Source of the DNA: Cliona cf. orientalis
Taxonomy: Eukaryota > Porifera > Demospongiae > Clionaida > Clionaidae
Assembly (NCBI GenBank): GCA_963930775.1
Contig: OZ005703.1
Span: 3,472,001-3,536,000, forward strand
DNA: 64,000 nt
Reading direction: 5' to 3'
Of this stretch, positions 10,574 to 21,455 are shown piece after piece; the stretch's first letter is position 1; every line of letters begins with the position of its first letter. Under the pieces are notes generated by a model. That model had not been told where the DNA came from and ran no database searches. It saw nothing but the letters and a program-made list of their open reading frames with translations. The translations under genes were made by a program, and so were the position numbers.

Positions 10574-12130
10574 ATGAAGGCTTTCATCGTGGTAGTTGCG
10601 GTGTCGCTTCTGTTTTCTGTTTCTTACAGTGATGACATGATATGGAAGCCCAAAAAGGTGCTCCAGCAGAGTGTTGGCTTGATCATCATCCAAGGAGCTC
10701 AGATAAAACCTCAGCAATATGCCCCTCTGGTTGATGTTTTGCAAACTCTTTCACAGTGCTCCCTTTGGGTTGGAATTCCTGACTACCACTTTGATGTCCC
10801 TGAACCACTTGAGATTGGCAGCGGAATTGACAGGATATTAAAGTCAATGAAGGCAAAAGGTATGAATGATTCAATACCCCTTTTCTTCAGTGGTCACTCT
10901 TTGGGTGGAGTCATCCTGCAAGATTACCTCCAGAATCACTCTACAATTGCTAAAGGCCAAATTCTAATGGGGTCATTTTTGTTGGAGAAGTATCGAGGTG
11001 TTACATACAAAGTGCCTACTCTTACGATTGGTGGAGAGCTTGATGGGCTGACAAGAGTAACACGTATCATGGAGGCTTATTACCACCAAGTCTTCAATAC
11101 TACTGATTCAACAAAATTAACTAATTTTCCAGTGATTGTCATCAATGGAATGACCCATCTTCAGTTTGCATCTGGTGAGCCACCAACGCTGGTCAAACTT
11201 CGTGATCTAGCACCTGAGATTAGCTACAAGGATGCACATACAAAAGTTGCTACCTACATTACGGCATTCATGTCCCTCCACACAGGGGACTTAACTGCAG
11301 CAAAAATCATAGTAAGTGCTGTACAAAGTAGCAAGGAATTTCTTGCACCAATAATTTCAGCTTACACTCTAGAAGGATTTTACCAATTTAAGCCACCATG
11401 TTATGACAATCCACCTAGCTCCAAGTGCACTTACGGATGCCCATGGACTGAGCATGCTCAAATTACTATGGGTGGACTTGATGGGGCTACCCTTGTGGAC
11501 AAAGATGCATTCCACCCTGTGTACCAGGTCAACCCTGTACATTTACCGCATATTCTCAATAATTGCTCTCAACCTAACAATAGTTGCACTCTACGGACAG
11601 TAACTGTTAGCCAGAATGTTTATGATACTGGAGACAGTTTAGATACTGGATTTATATCCACCTCAGCAAATGAAATTAGGGCAAAGCTAAAATCCCGCCA
11701 GGCTGTAATGGAAGCAGTAGGGTACAAGAATGTGGATTTCAATACTACTGATGGATCATCTCTCTGTAAAATAATCAATGAACAATCATATGAGTGGGCT
11801 AAGAGGAATGCTGGTAACAAAACACTTTCTAGATTTGAAAGGTTTGGTGTTCCAATGGTGATGGGTGAGGACAAAGGTCCCTACAATGCTGGACCACTTT
11901 GGATATGGACACCACTCTCCCTCTTCAAGACAACCAACTCTTCTGGAGGAGCCATTCTGGAGGTCAACGCACCTATGATGCGTACACCTACTGACTACTT
12001 TATCAAGGCATCAGCAGGATTCCACTACTGCAAACTGCTTTCACCAGCAAGAGCTACAGAGTGGATTTATGTGGATGGACTACGGGAATACTATTCTGTC
12101 AACAATAAGACATCCAGTGTGCATTACTAG
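10574..12130 (+). CDS. Secreted alpha/beta-hydrolase with long novel C-terminal half, intronless
   Basis: The 518-residue protein starts at the second in-frame ATG, chosen because it places a signal peptide at the N-terminus (MKAFIVVVAVSLLFSVSYS). An upstream ATG at 10553 would put seven polar residues before it. An alpha/beta-hydrolase fold is indicated by the nucleophile elbow GHSLGG (Ser108) and plausible triad partners D157 (GGELDGL) and H195 (NGMTHLQF). Many N-glycosylation sequons fit a secreted or lysosomal protein. The last ~300 residues are Cys- and Gly-containing (CTYGCPWTEHAQ, RFGVPMVMGEDKGPYNAGPL) and I do not recognise them. Substrate unknown; lipase/esterase chemistry is the default guess. 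It has one exon and sits divergent to HDDC3. Confidence 0.75.
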   Translation: MKAFIVVVAVSLLFSVSYSDDMIWKPKKVLQQSVGLIIIQGAQIKPQQYAPLVDVLQTLSQCSLWVGIPDYHFDVPEPLEIGSGIDRILKSMKAKGMNDSIPLFFSGHSLGGVILQDYLQNHSTIAKGQILMGSFLLEKYRGVTYKVPTLTIGGELDGLTRVTRIMEAYYHQVFNTTDSTKLTNFPVIVINGMTHLQFASGEPPTLVKLRDLAPEISYKDAHTKVATYITAFMSLHTGDLTAAKIIVSAVQSSKEFLAPIISAYTLEGFYQFKPPCYDNPPSSKCTYGCPWTEHAQITMGGLDGATLVDKDAFHPVYQVNPVHLPHILNNCSQPNNSCTLRTVTVSQNVYDTGDSLDTGFISTSANEIRAKLKSRQAVMEAVGYKNVDFNTTDGSSLCKIINEQSYEWAKRNAGNKTLSRFERFGVPMVMGEDKGPYNAGPLWIWTPLSLFKTTNSSGGAILEVNAPMMRTPTDYFIKASAGFHYCKLLSPARATEWIYVDGLREYYSVNNKTSSVHY

Positions 12131-12660
12131 AGTGTCAATCATTGATGCTGTACTAGGCTTGTTACAATCATGACTATAATATTATTATGGTGTGCTCCAT
12201 GTGTGTTTCTAAATTTTATTATAATTGGGGAAGTGCTTATCCGCCAATCTAGGTTTAGTGAACGCGTGCAATCATACCAATTATGCACTGTTCAATTGTG
12301 TGTATTTCATGACATTGTGTTTTTTCGTGAATTAATAGTATTACACCCTATCCGCAAAAACTTCCTGCTATATGGTATAATAGTATTTTATTATACACAG
12401 TGCAACTTCTCTGCTATAATATATAATCCCCACTGGACTCCATACCCTTTCTCCCAGCATGCAGCCTTCACAGTGCCCCAGACCAACTGGAAGAGGTACA
12501 TGACACTGTCCTATTCCCAGTGACAGTAATCTGTAATTACTCCTACACAGAGGTGATTCAGTACTAGAGAAGTTTTACTGTATATTTTTAATGTAATTAA
12601 ATAATTAGGGAGATTTCGGGTGCAGAAGATGAATTAGTTGAACGTCAGTATAAATTTTAG
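12131..12660. other. Intergenic region between hydrolase and ELOF1 3' ends
   Basis: AT-rich, 530 bp between convergent genes. A 117-codon open frame (12170..12523) has the composition of chance sequence and no recognisable motif, so it is not called. Confidence 0.5.
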
Positions 12661-14126
12661 TCAATTGTTTGCAGCTTCACAAGCATCAATCCAGTCACTG
12701 TACACATCGGCAGGTTCAGATAGATCTAAAAGAGAAAGATTAGAGTAAACACTAGACCTCAGCAGGAAATTGAGCCCAAAGTGGGGGGTGGGCCGACATT
12801 CCGTAGTGGGCCCTCTTTTGTGAGGGTACGGTTTTCAATTATTCGAAAATCAACCCTAAAAACAAGTCTATCGTGTCATTGTCACTAAGGGGCGTTGCTC
12901 CAAAATTAATAAAGCCGCCCTCGATTAGTAGCCGCACTCCAGCAATTATTTTTATCATCACTAGTAATAATACTAGACCCCTTACAGTAGCTGCATGGTT
13001 GAGGTGGTGATTGTTTTTATAACTATGACTTGATGACCCTTTCCCTTGTAACATGCAGAAAGCACACGTTCAGCTGACTTGACGACCCTTTCCTACGCTG
13101 AACTTAAGCATGTGCAGTTGCATCAGCTTATGCCAGTGGAGTGGGTGTGGTCAATAAACCATAGGCATGCTAAACAGAAAATGCACGATTTATAAGTGCT
13201 AGTAAGCCATTTTTAGCAATTCAAAGTGCGTAGAAACCAGTTTTTCACTCATATCTACTAATTGGTTACGCGCATAGATACCTAGAACTCGGATTTCATG
13301 CCGATAACAATGACAGGCAGATAAACTGATTGCTTTATCCCTTGCGCATGAGCGTGGAATAACAATTATTATAGCACATTTTTGTATGGGGGGGGGGGGG
13401 TTATGCACAAGACAAAATTATACCTACACTGTACGTAGGAACTTGAGGTAGCTAAAAGTGTAGGGGAGTGTAATTGCGGGATTCTACAGTATATCAGTAA
13501 GGGGATATGCCCAGCAACCTATTCTAAAAAAACCTTGGTATGTGATGAAGGCTAAGTTAGCAGCAGGGAGCCACGACAGTATAGAGGGAAACAATGCAGT
13601 ACTTATTGCACTGTCAGTCAGACTACATGTACATGTATGATTAATCTCAGTCGTGATAGTTTAACAAAGTTACAGGTGCCTATGTATACCTTGTCTAACC
13701 ATGAATGCTGCACTTACAAGTAATTGGTGTTTGGAAGTCCTCCAGGCACACTGTACAAGTTATTGTCCCTGTATTTCTTTGTCGATTCCTGTTGGTATAA
13801 AGATAAGCCAGTTATGTCTAGCGCTATTGGGACCCCAGATTCAGATTCAGTATTAACCACACTACAAGTATAGCGGAAGAGGGGGGTTAGGGACCTGGCA
13901 CCCTCCAACACCACATCACTAATATAGTATTTGATGACAGGGACCTACATGTATCCCCCAAGGACCCCCTGGATCCACAAAATACTAACGTGTTTAAATC
14001 CCTCACTTACATTTCCACTTCACAGGACCTTTCATGGTTACAAAATGGGCATGTAAACTGAGTATCCAATGGCTGGGTCATCTTCTTCTTAGGAGGTGGC
14101 TTCCTCTTACTCTTACGACGCCCCAT
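12661..14126 (-). CDS. ELOF1: ELOF1, transcription elongation factor 1 homologue, 3 exons
   Basis: Exons 14011..14126, 13718..13788 and 12661..12725 join in phase to exactly 83 residues, the length of human ELOF1. This zinc-binding factor travels with RNA polymerase II and supports elongation and transcription-coupled repair. The protein begins [16 protein letters not shown]. It has the two zinc pairs CPFC (exon 1) and CTVC (exon 2, within [15 protein letters not shown]) and ends [18 protein letters not shown]. All splice junctions are GT-AG. No exon exceeds 120 bp, so ORF scanning alone misses the gene. Intron 2 (12726..13717) contains a fragment of MITE family C. Confidence 0.96.
12835..12940. 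mobile_element. MITE family C, fragment in ELOF1 intron 2
   Basis: Matches the inner part of the family C copy at 49711..50093 (attcgaaaatcaaccct, then gtctatcgtgtcattgtcac, then cgattagtagccgcactcc). The ends are missing. Confidence 0.6.
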
Positions 14127-14390
14127 GGCGATTGGTGGGCTTCTAATTAATGCGCACTTAAATTGGTAAATGGTCGTCTCCCCACATGCGAGAGTTGTTT
14201 AGGTATAATGCAACAACAGCTCAAATATCATAATTATGTGACCGAATATGATCTGAGAAAATAGACCACCAATTTTGAAATAAAATTTCATTTTCCAATA
14301 GTAGGCAAAATGTGGGAAAATTGATATACAATGTATACCGGTAATTATAATTAATATGCAGCATGTAAACATTAGTTATGAGTGAAAGTA

Positions 14391-14571
14391 CCGTAAATCG
14401 CGAATATTTCGTTGTTAAAATATTTTCGGACAGCATGGCTTGTACGAAAATTAAACGCACGAAATACATGTGCAATATTAACGATAATGCGGTACAGGGT
14501 CGTTTGTCCGAAAATTATTAAACGCGAAAATTTATCACATGTTTTAGACACGAAATATTCACAATTTACGG
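14391..14571. mobile_element. MITE family A, copy 1
   Basis: 181 bp, flanked by TA on both sides, with ends CCGTAAATCGCGAATATTTCG and its complement. Other copies are at 20234..20419 and 44879..45054. The internal word is CGAAAATTAAA/CGCGAAAATT in both orientations, and the core reads ggtacagggtcgtt. Confidence 0.88.
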
Positions 14572-14612
14572 TATTTGCTTGGATACATACAATTTAATAC
14601 TAAATTTAATTA

Positions 14613-15198
14613 CCGTATACTTTCTAATATAGGCGCCACCAAAAATTAATTACAGATCGCGCAGGCGCCTCCAATTAGAACTGAAAAATTCACGAGCAGG
14701 TCAAAGGGCGCCTAAATTAGGGAGGCACCTAAGAGCTGCAATTAGAACGGTTCTGGAAGTTTTGCCAGAGCACAAACGCGATCACTAATCGGTCCTATTT
14801 AGTGGCAGTCAATATGATAGTGGCGAGAACAACAAAAATATGGTTCTAGTTTCAGTTCTTTTTCTGATCGCTGAATCATTCTCGAGTTGTCGGTACCGTA
14901 GCCATCAGAACGATTTTCTCTAACTCTAGAAAGACTCATCAAAGTAATCGGTAAGTGCCCATATAAATGTATGAGAGAGCTTAGTTTGACATCTAAACTA
15001 CTAGCTCCGATAAATCAATTGCTGGTATCGCGGTATTGCCATATATGCATATGGCACGTGGCAATACGTTCCAATTAAATAGGCGCCGCCTAAAAATAAT
15101 TGATCTCCGGAAAGGCGCCTTAAATTAGAACCGAAAAAATTGCGCAGGTCTCAAAGGGCGCCTAAATTAGGGTGGCGCCTATATTAGAACATATACGG
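14613..15198. mobile_element. MITE family B, copy 1
   Basis: 586 bp, TA-flanked, with ends CCGTATACTTTCTAATATAG and CTATATTAGAACATATACGG (inverted). Near both ends the word GGCGCCTAAATTAGAAC is repeated several times in both orientations. The second copy is at 42863..43456. Confidence 0.88.
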
Positions 15199-15667
15199 TA
15201 AAAATTCATATTTACCAAAAAATGAATGTATCTACCTGACTGTATACATAAAAATGGTCACTTGTGATCAATTTGTTTTTTTTTTGGAAACTTGCACCGT
15301 TGGATTCAGCACACACAGGGCTATCAATCCATGCCAAAAGCTCAGTTTTTAATTATGAAAAATTGCAAATGGTCTATTTTTCCACAGTGTTTTTCCCCCT
15401 CCCTGCATTAGGAGGGGGACGTTTTAGGCCAAGTATAGCGATCAGAAACTGCTACTTAGGGAGCGAATTTTAGAGGCCAGTATGTACGTTTATTATTGCT
15501 ATATTTATCACTAAGGTACTGAGCTGGCTGTTGTGCTAGGGGTGCCCAGCACCCTGAGCACCTCCCAGGGTAGTATAGCTAGGGATCGTTATACGGTTTG
15601 AAGAGTGACGATGGTGATTGTACTAGGCTGATAAATCAGTGGACTCGCCCACTCCTCCCCCCTTTGT

Positions 15668-15862
15668 TCCCCCCGGTCCATATATTATTTCGAAATATTT
15701 GGACCCCTGGCCCTTACATTTCTGGACCCCCATTCATGTTATCAATTATAGCAGAGATTGGTTCTGGGTATAAATGGTTAGCAGGGTTAGTTTCCAGGGT
15801 CTGTATGGCAGGGTTAGTCTGCAGGGGGGGGGGTCCGAATATTTAGGGGGTCCAAATATCAC
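15668..15862. repeat. Word-rich inverted-repeat element (family W)
   Basis: The left side contains CGAAATATTTGGACCCC and TTTCTGGACCCCC. The right side contains GGGGGTCCGAATATTTAG and GGGGGTCCAAATATC, an inverted array of the word ATATTTGGACCCCC. Only one copy in the window, so boundaries are approximate. Confidence 0.45.
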
Positions 15863-16049
15863 ATGATAGCTAGGGCCTGTCATCTGATGTGAATCTATTG
15901 GTCATCCTTTCATACCATAGTGCAGATCACTCAATTTGTCAAAAGTGAGGTCTGCATGTGCACAGCATATCATTTCGATAATTATATTATAGAAACTGCA
16001 ACCAATGAACTCAAAACATTGAAATCAGTGATAAATAATAATATTATTA

Positions 16050-17713
16050 TCAAGGTGTGGCAGACCTCCAACCATCATGCAACTGCTTCCTAAGTTGTTT
16101 CACTAAATTTTTCATCTCTAATTTATTAGCAAGGTTTTCATTCTCATCATTAAAGAAGACAGTAGGGTTGGTGTGGTCATAGAGTTCTGTGCCCCAGATT
16201 TTATCAAAATATGGTGTAGCTAACGTGCGATTAAAGCTGTACCACTCAGTGAAACGATACTGGTCCACACGCATAGTATAGCCCATTACACTTTCATCGT
16301 GTTCACCAGAAGGAAATGATGGTTTGTTCGGAATTTGAGGAAGACCTGAAAGTGGTCGAGCATACTGTGAGAACGCTGCTTTCTTCCATTGTGTGCTTGG
16401 ATTCTTAAGCAAGGGGAAAACACTGGTCCCTTCAACACACGTAAGAAAACTGTTATTACCCTCAGGGCAAACAGTGGGAACCTTCAAACCAGCTAGTTCA
16501 GTTAGTGATGGAAAGATGTCAATTAGTTCAACAAGAGCATTGGAACGCATGCCATTATCAGTCATCCCCGGTACACGAAGAATGAAGGGAACGTGAACTG
16601 CATCTTCAAAGTTGGTGTATTTCTCCCACTCATTGTGTTCGCCTAGCTGCCAGCCATGATCGCCCCAGAGAACTATGATAGTGTTGTCATCAAACCCCTG
16701 TGCTTTCAATTCCTCAAGGATTTTTCCAATTTGTGCATCAGTGTAGCTAATGCAAGAATAGTAAGCTCTCCTCAATTCCCGAGCCTTTTCATCAGGCATG
16801 TGACACCTTTGACTGTGTATGGAAGCTTCTGCGTCGCTAGTACAATCTTTATCAAAGTTCATATCTTTAAAGGTACGGAAATACGACCAGACACTCCATG
16901 CGATATCAGGCATACCATCAGGTGCATCTTTGTTCATTGCTAGTTTAGTTTCATTGATTGGAGGATACATGTCGAAGTATCGGTCCGGAGCATACAGAGG
17001 CATGTGTGGTTTGTGAAATCCAACGGCCAAGAAGAATGGTCTGTTGTCTCCATTTGATCTGTTTTGACCGAGTTCTTTCAAGACTGAAACTGCATTATCA
17101 GCAATTTGTCCATCAGGGAGTTGGTTGTCCTTGAATCCCTCAAATGACCACCATGATGAGGTTTTATTTCCAGGACCATAGTTATTTTCAATGGGAGAAT
17201 GATAGTATGGAAGGCCTTCTGGACTCCAGGAATACATTTTGTCATCGTTTCCACTTGCCGCACCTGGGTGAAAGATCTTCCCCATTCCAATGCTGATGTA
17301 GCCATTCTCCTTGAAGTATTGTGGAATGGTGGTGGCATTGGTGACTGGCCTCCAGTACTCGTCTCCTGAGATCTTCCATACGTGATTTGTATCTGGTCTA
17401 CGCCCTAGAGAAATATATGCATAGACGCCTAGTAATAATTACATTCTTAGTGGATTTATAGGATTCAACTCTTACCTGTCAGTAGAGATGCTCTCGAAGG
17501 AGAACAAAAGGCCACCTGACAGTATGCACGATCAAACACCATTGATCTAGCTGCTAATTGATCGATGTTAGGACTCTTGATGTAAGATTGATTGTACGCA
17601 CCCAGTTCTATACGCAGGTCGTCAACGGCAAAGAAGAGGATATTCTTCTGTGCATTGCACTGCGTATAATTAGGAATAGCAAGAAACGAAACTATTACTA
17701 CTATGCGAAGCAT
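16050..17713 (-). CDS. Iduronate-2-sulfatase-like sulfatase, paralogue 1, 2 exons
   Basis: Exons 17476..17713 and 16050..17404 give 530 residues (human IDS 550). Lysosomal sulfatases of this type remove 2-O-sulfate from iduronate in heparan and dermatan sulfate. Signal peptide at residues 1 to about 20. The formylglycine site [11 protein letters not shown] (Cys70) and metal ligands DD31-32 are present, as are [22 protein letters not shown] and [14 protein letters not shown]. The motif [10 protein letters not shown] after the active site is IDS-like. The start is the first ATG that opens with the signal peptide; the in-frame codons before it are not ATG. The exon 1/exon 2 junction falls directly after LLTG, at the same place and phase as in paralogue 2. 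Whether iduronate is the real substrate is inference. Confidence 0.9.
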
Positions 17714-17734
17714 ATTAAGCACCTTCCCTGAAGG

Positions 17735-17748
17735 GGGTGGGGCTGCTC
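17735..17748 (-). promoter_or_regulatory. Conserved 14-mer upstream of sulfatase paralogue 1
   Basis: GAGCAGCCCCACCC on the minus strand, 22 bp before the ATG. The identical 14-mer occurs 32 bp before the ATG of paralogue 2 (23164..23177). It is a 5' UTR or core-promoter element kept since duplication, or simply residual homology. Confidence 0.5.
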
Positions 17749-17771
17749 CTCGGCCTCGAGCTCGCTATATA

Positions 17772-18007
17772 GTCTTCTAAAAATTCGGCCCTCCTAATTA
17801 TTCGCGGTACCTTTACGGATAGTCTCGTGCCCAGACCCCACCCCCGTTATACCGGTAGTCTCTAATTTTTCGGCAAAGGTCGTCATGCGTATAATAATAT
17901 ACTATAAACGGGAATGGAATGCGCACGCAGACAGAATGATGAATAAAAATTCGGCGAAGCTAAAGCAATATTATTATTTTCATGCCGAATTTTTAGAAGA
18001 AATACGG
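17772..18007. mobile_element. MITE family F, copy 1, about 60 bp upstream of sulfatase 1
   Basis: The right end GCCGAATTTTTAGAAGAAAT ACGG is followed by TA; the left end is decayed (CTTCTAAAAATTCGGC). The family word GCCGAATTTTTAG is repeated in both orientations. A full copy is at 48533..48747. Its position places it in the likely promoter of sulfatase 1. Confidence 0.8.
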
Positions 18008-18340
18008 TATATATAATTGGGGCGAGCCCCACAAAACGGTTCCTCAATGTTCGTTGTCTATATACATATATATTGGATACGTCGGTCACGCGAAATTATA
18101 TCCCCAGCATGAATCTATGGATATAAACGCGAAATATTCTACTACGCATTCTCATATATAGGCCGTATATACGCTGTTTCTAATTTAGCGAATTGCAGGC
18201 AGAGTTTTAGTACGTACAGTATCGCCATCGCATGATCGTGGCATCAACGTTGAACCAAGTGTAAACCAGAGAAAAGTAAGGCTGCAAAGGAGGACAGAGC
18301 TCGTTGTTAATCATAGTCAGCTCAACCGCGCAAGGAGCGG

Positions 18341-18869
18341 TTAAGGGTTACGGGTGACAGTTTGCATCTAGAAATTTTCGCGAGTAACAAGCTAACATGA
18401 TGATAGAGAACATTGAAGCGACCTTCCCGTCGTGAAAGTCAGGCAATGGCCGCAATTGTCACGAACTCTTGCGTCAAGTTTTACCTAGACAAAAAGGAGT
18501 CTAGTCCTACTATCTACAGCTTATTTATGAAGTACTTAACTTACTCCAGTGCTGGAGTTGGTTCCCAAGTTCATAGAGCCTCCACAAAGAGAAAGCTACA
18601 CAAAAGAAGGTAATTTACGCCAAGCGTAATGGCGGACCAGGTCGTCAACACGGCTGTCTAGCAGGTTTCCGACAGGTGGCCTTCAAATTTACACCAACTC
18701 CAGCCCTGCCCAGATGTCTGAGTAATAAGATAAACACTTCCTTACGGTCAAAAGAGAAACAGACGCAGACGCAGACGCAGAATTTTCATTTGCGGTTCGC
18801 CTTGGTATGCTCCATTACTCACTATGTGAAATGCCCGTGCGTGGGCGAACTGTCACCCGTAACCCTTAA
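18341..18869. mobile_element. TTAA-flanked MITE (family O)
   Basis: About 529 bp with inverted ends TTAAGGGTTACGGGTGACAG and CTGTCACCCGTAACCCTTAA. TTAA targets occur in piggyBac and Kolobok elements, and a GGG start after TTAA fits Kolobok better. Open frames inside are short and unrecognised. Confidence 0.65.
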
Positions 18870-19211
18870 GAAGGCGATCAAGATAGACGGTAACTTGCTG
18901 CTCACTGAGACCGTAGCCTATAACAGAGGTAGTTATGCGGCTTAGTCTTAACTGTTGGCTAGCCGCGTCCCAGGCCCCTCCCTACGCACTGAGAGGGCCC
19001 TGAGGACGAGGCTAACTGTTGGCATACACGGCATAGAGTAGACACTAACTACGTGGAGGAGGCTATCGCATGGTAGCTATGTATACAGCCACGCCTCAAC
19101 GTAAAATTCGACAAAATTCGGCGCTCGCTCAGGCAAGCTCCCAAATGCCCTGCATTAACACTAGTTATATCATAGATAATATAAGGTGTATATTATCTAT
19201 GGTTATATAAT

Positions 19212-19327
19212 AAAATTAATAGGCGCGATCTGTAGAGCACATAATTATAATAATACTGTAGAGCACATAATTATAATAATATTATTATAATTATTATGTG
19301 CTCTACAGATCGCGCCTATTAATTTTA
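19212..19327. repeat. Near-perfect palindrome (hairpin U)
   Basis: Arms aaaattaataggcgcgatct / agatcgcgcctattaatttt continue through gtagagcacataattataat. The left arm carries an extra partial repeat of the gtagagcacataatt unit. Confidence 0.85.
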
Positions 19328-19329
19328 GA

Positions 19330-19827
19330 ACAGATTTTAATAATTATTGCGTAGTTTAATGATTGCGTTCTAGTCAAGTCAGGCCAAATTGCGAATCCAA
19401 TAATTGCGATAGACGACCCCGTACCGTGCCGTAGTACCGACCCGTTAACGTTTTTATATACGATCGCGGGTGCATTTCTTCAGCCACCGGATGTAATTGT
19501 CGGTGTACTTCTTGATCTTGCGAACTTCCGCGGTATTGCCGCTTGACCACCAAAATGGCGGATAGCAACGATTGCTATGCACGCCTGTTAAGCGCATGCG
19601 CTTATAACTTCACCAAGATGCGCCTAACAAGAAGGGGTATCAGTGGACCAATCGCGCAATCATTCGTGTTGCATTCCGCCCAGCTCGAAGTATGTCATAG
19701 CAGTAGCCATTGTGATAGGTTAAGGGTCACATAATTATGCGCCTATACGTGCATGTTTATGTTTGCGAATCTATTAATTGCGAAACGTAGAAATACTCGC
19801 AATTCGCAATTAAAACCCGACTTACGG
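19330..19827. mobile_element. MITE family E, copy 3, interrupted
   Basis: The left part (cagattttaat...gacgaccccgtaccg) and right part (gtgcatgtttatgtttgcga...aaacccgacttacgg) match family E at 39811..40016. About 300 bp of other sequence (roughly 19441-19742) lies between them. The right end abuts family L at a shared TA. Confidence 0.7.
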
Positions 19828-19829
19828 TA

Positions 19830-20603
19830 CCCCGCGCGCACATTGCGCAATCTATAGAATTGTTTTTGTGTGCATCTGTGAACTTCAGAAAGTTGGTGGA
19901 AGTGCTGCTTAAGAGTTAAGTTAATCAGCTACCAGAGGTCCCGGTGACAAAAAGCACTCTCTCTGCACCAGATCTAGACTACTAGGAGATATGAACTCTG
20001 ATACTTCCAATAATATATATTATTGTGTTGTAATAGTATAGCCATGGAGCTGCAGATTTTAGCTCTGTCAGCGGATGGACGATAGATTTCACGATTTCGA
20101 CTATCTTTACCAGTCATATTCTTGGCTAAGCTTACTTAGTTGTGCGCATGAGCAGAAAACACAATGGCATGCATTATGCATTGAGTAGGCACTGTCGATA
20201 GGCGTGGCTACGTTTGCCAATAAAAAGGCACTACCGTAAATCGCGAATATTTCGTTGTTAAAATATTTTCGGACAGCATGGCTTGTACGAAAATTAAACT
20301 CACGAAATACATGCGCAATATTAACGATAATGCGGTACAGGGTCGTTTGTCCGAAAATTATTTAACGCGAAAATTTATCACATGAAATATTTTAGACACG
20401 AAATATTCGCGATTTACGGTATTTGTGACGCCCGTGGACCGTGTCCATCGATTTGACGCACACTGAAGCTAATTTTTCGCCGAATTCGATTGATTCGTTG
20501 CTCTTACGAGTCGCTTAGATGCCTATATCTCGAGATATGGCGATTTTTGTGCTCACGACAATGACACAACCGATTACTTTACCCCTTGCGCATGCGCGCG
20601 GGG
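19830..20603. mobile_element. MITE family L, copy 1, carrying an inserted family A element
   Basis: Inverted ends CCCCGCGCGCACATTGCGC and its near-complement GCGCATGCGCGCGGGG, TA-flanked. It matches 62894..63474, except that the family A element at 20234..20419 plus one duplicated TA is inserted here. Confidence 0.88.
20234..20419. mobile_element. MITE family A, copy 2, inserted in family L
   Basis: 186 bp, ends CCGTAAATCG and CGATTTACGG. The uninterrupted family L copy reads ggcactatttgtgacg; here the TA of that site is duplicated on both sides of the element. This shows a TA target duplication, as in Tc1/mariner-type transposition. Confidence 0.93.
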
Positions 20604-20668
20604 TAGTAAATTAGTATATTAAATGCAATGATGAGGCCATAGCATGTGCGAACTTCATTCGACTATCG

Positions 20669-21187
20669 TAGAATTCCGCGATTACGCCCCATTGGGCAAA
20701 AGCGGGGAGGGGGTTTATACGCGGGGTCCTAACATTTCCGTGTGACGACCATTACAGATCGTCAAATGCCGATCTCGTCAAGTAAGGCATAAAAATTTAA
20801 TGATAATATTACGACACAAATATGTTGTGGCTACTGTCTTACCTGGCTTATGATCTATAATGCAGTGCCTCCAAGTATGCGGATTTATCAGTATTTTTAC
20901 TGAATTCTGACCATAAATACTGATAAAACTTCAAAAATACTGAAACTGGGAGAATTTAGTACATACATCATATATGGAGCCCTTTGAAAAATACTGAAAA
21001 TGCATGCAAAATACTGAAAAATGGAAAATTTTATACTAAAAGACAAGAGAGTAGCTTGGAGGCACTGTAATGTCTGCATTAAATTAGTCAGAGGGGGTAC
21101 GCGAGACAAAACTACCTATGCGAGCTAAAAATGCAGGGGGGGCTTATGCGCGAGGTGGGTGCATAAACGTTAAACGTGGGATTCTAC
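20669..21187. mobile_element. MITE family Z, copy 1, carrying an inserted CAGTG element
   Basis: Ends gtagaattccgcgattacgc and gtgggattctac. The family word GCGYATAAGCCCCC recurs inside. Related copies: 30372, 35188, 45828 and 60419. It is interrupted by the element at 20863..21067. Confidence 0.7.
20863..21067. mobile_element. 205-bp MITE with CAGTG ends and 5-bp TSD TAATG (family R)
   Basis: Inverted ends CAGTGCCTCCAAG and CTTGGAGGCACTG, flanked by TAATG at 20858..20862 and 21068..21072. The interior repeats the word AAAATACTGA. CAGTG ends with a 5-bp duplication resemble the hAT5-type group. Confidence 0.85.
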
Positions 21188-21455
21188 TTTATTTCTTCAG
21201 GAGAACAGGGCACTACTAGAAATTTATTACATATCAACTTGCTAAATTTTAACCACTATAGCTTTATCACTACACCTATTTATGTGGTCACGGTCATCGA
21301 GTTTTTAAATTGCACAGCATGCATATGAAATGGTTCACGTAGAATCCGATATTTCAGTAGATAGTGATTTATCCTGTGTATTATCAAGAACCTCCATAAT
21401 AAAAAAAAAAAAAAAAATACAATGAAACACAAATCCTGTTTTTGTTCGTTTTTTA

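Noticed and set aside
12170-12523. 117-codon plus-strand open frame after the hydrolase gene
   Set aside because: AT-rich, hydrophobic chance composition, no motif, and it crosses the likely 3' UTRs of two convergent genes.
18413-18945. Two open frames of 66 and 89 codons inside family O
   Set aside because: Opposed by strong inverted ends typical of a non-autonomous element; no protein similarity recognised.
19441-19742. Possible exon within the interrupted family E element (frame with SGNTAEVRKIKKYTDNYIRW on the minus strand)
   Set aside because: No homologue recognised, no splice context, and flanked by repeat halves. It is most likely the interior of another inserted element.
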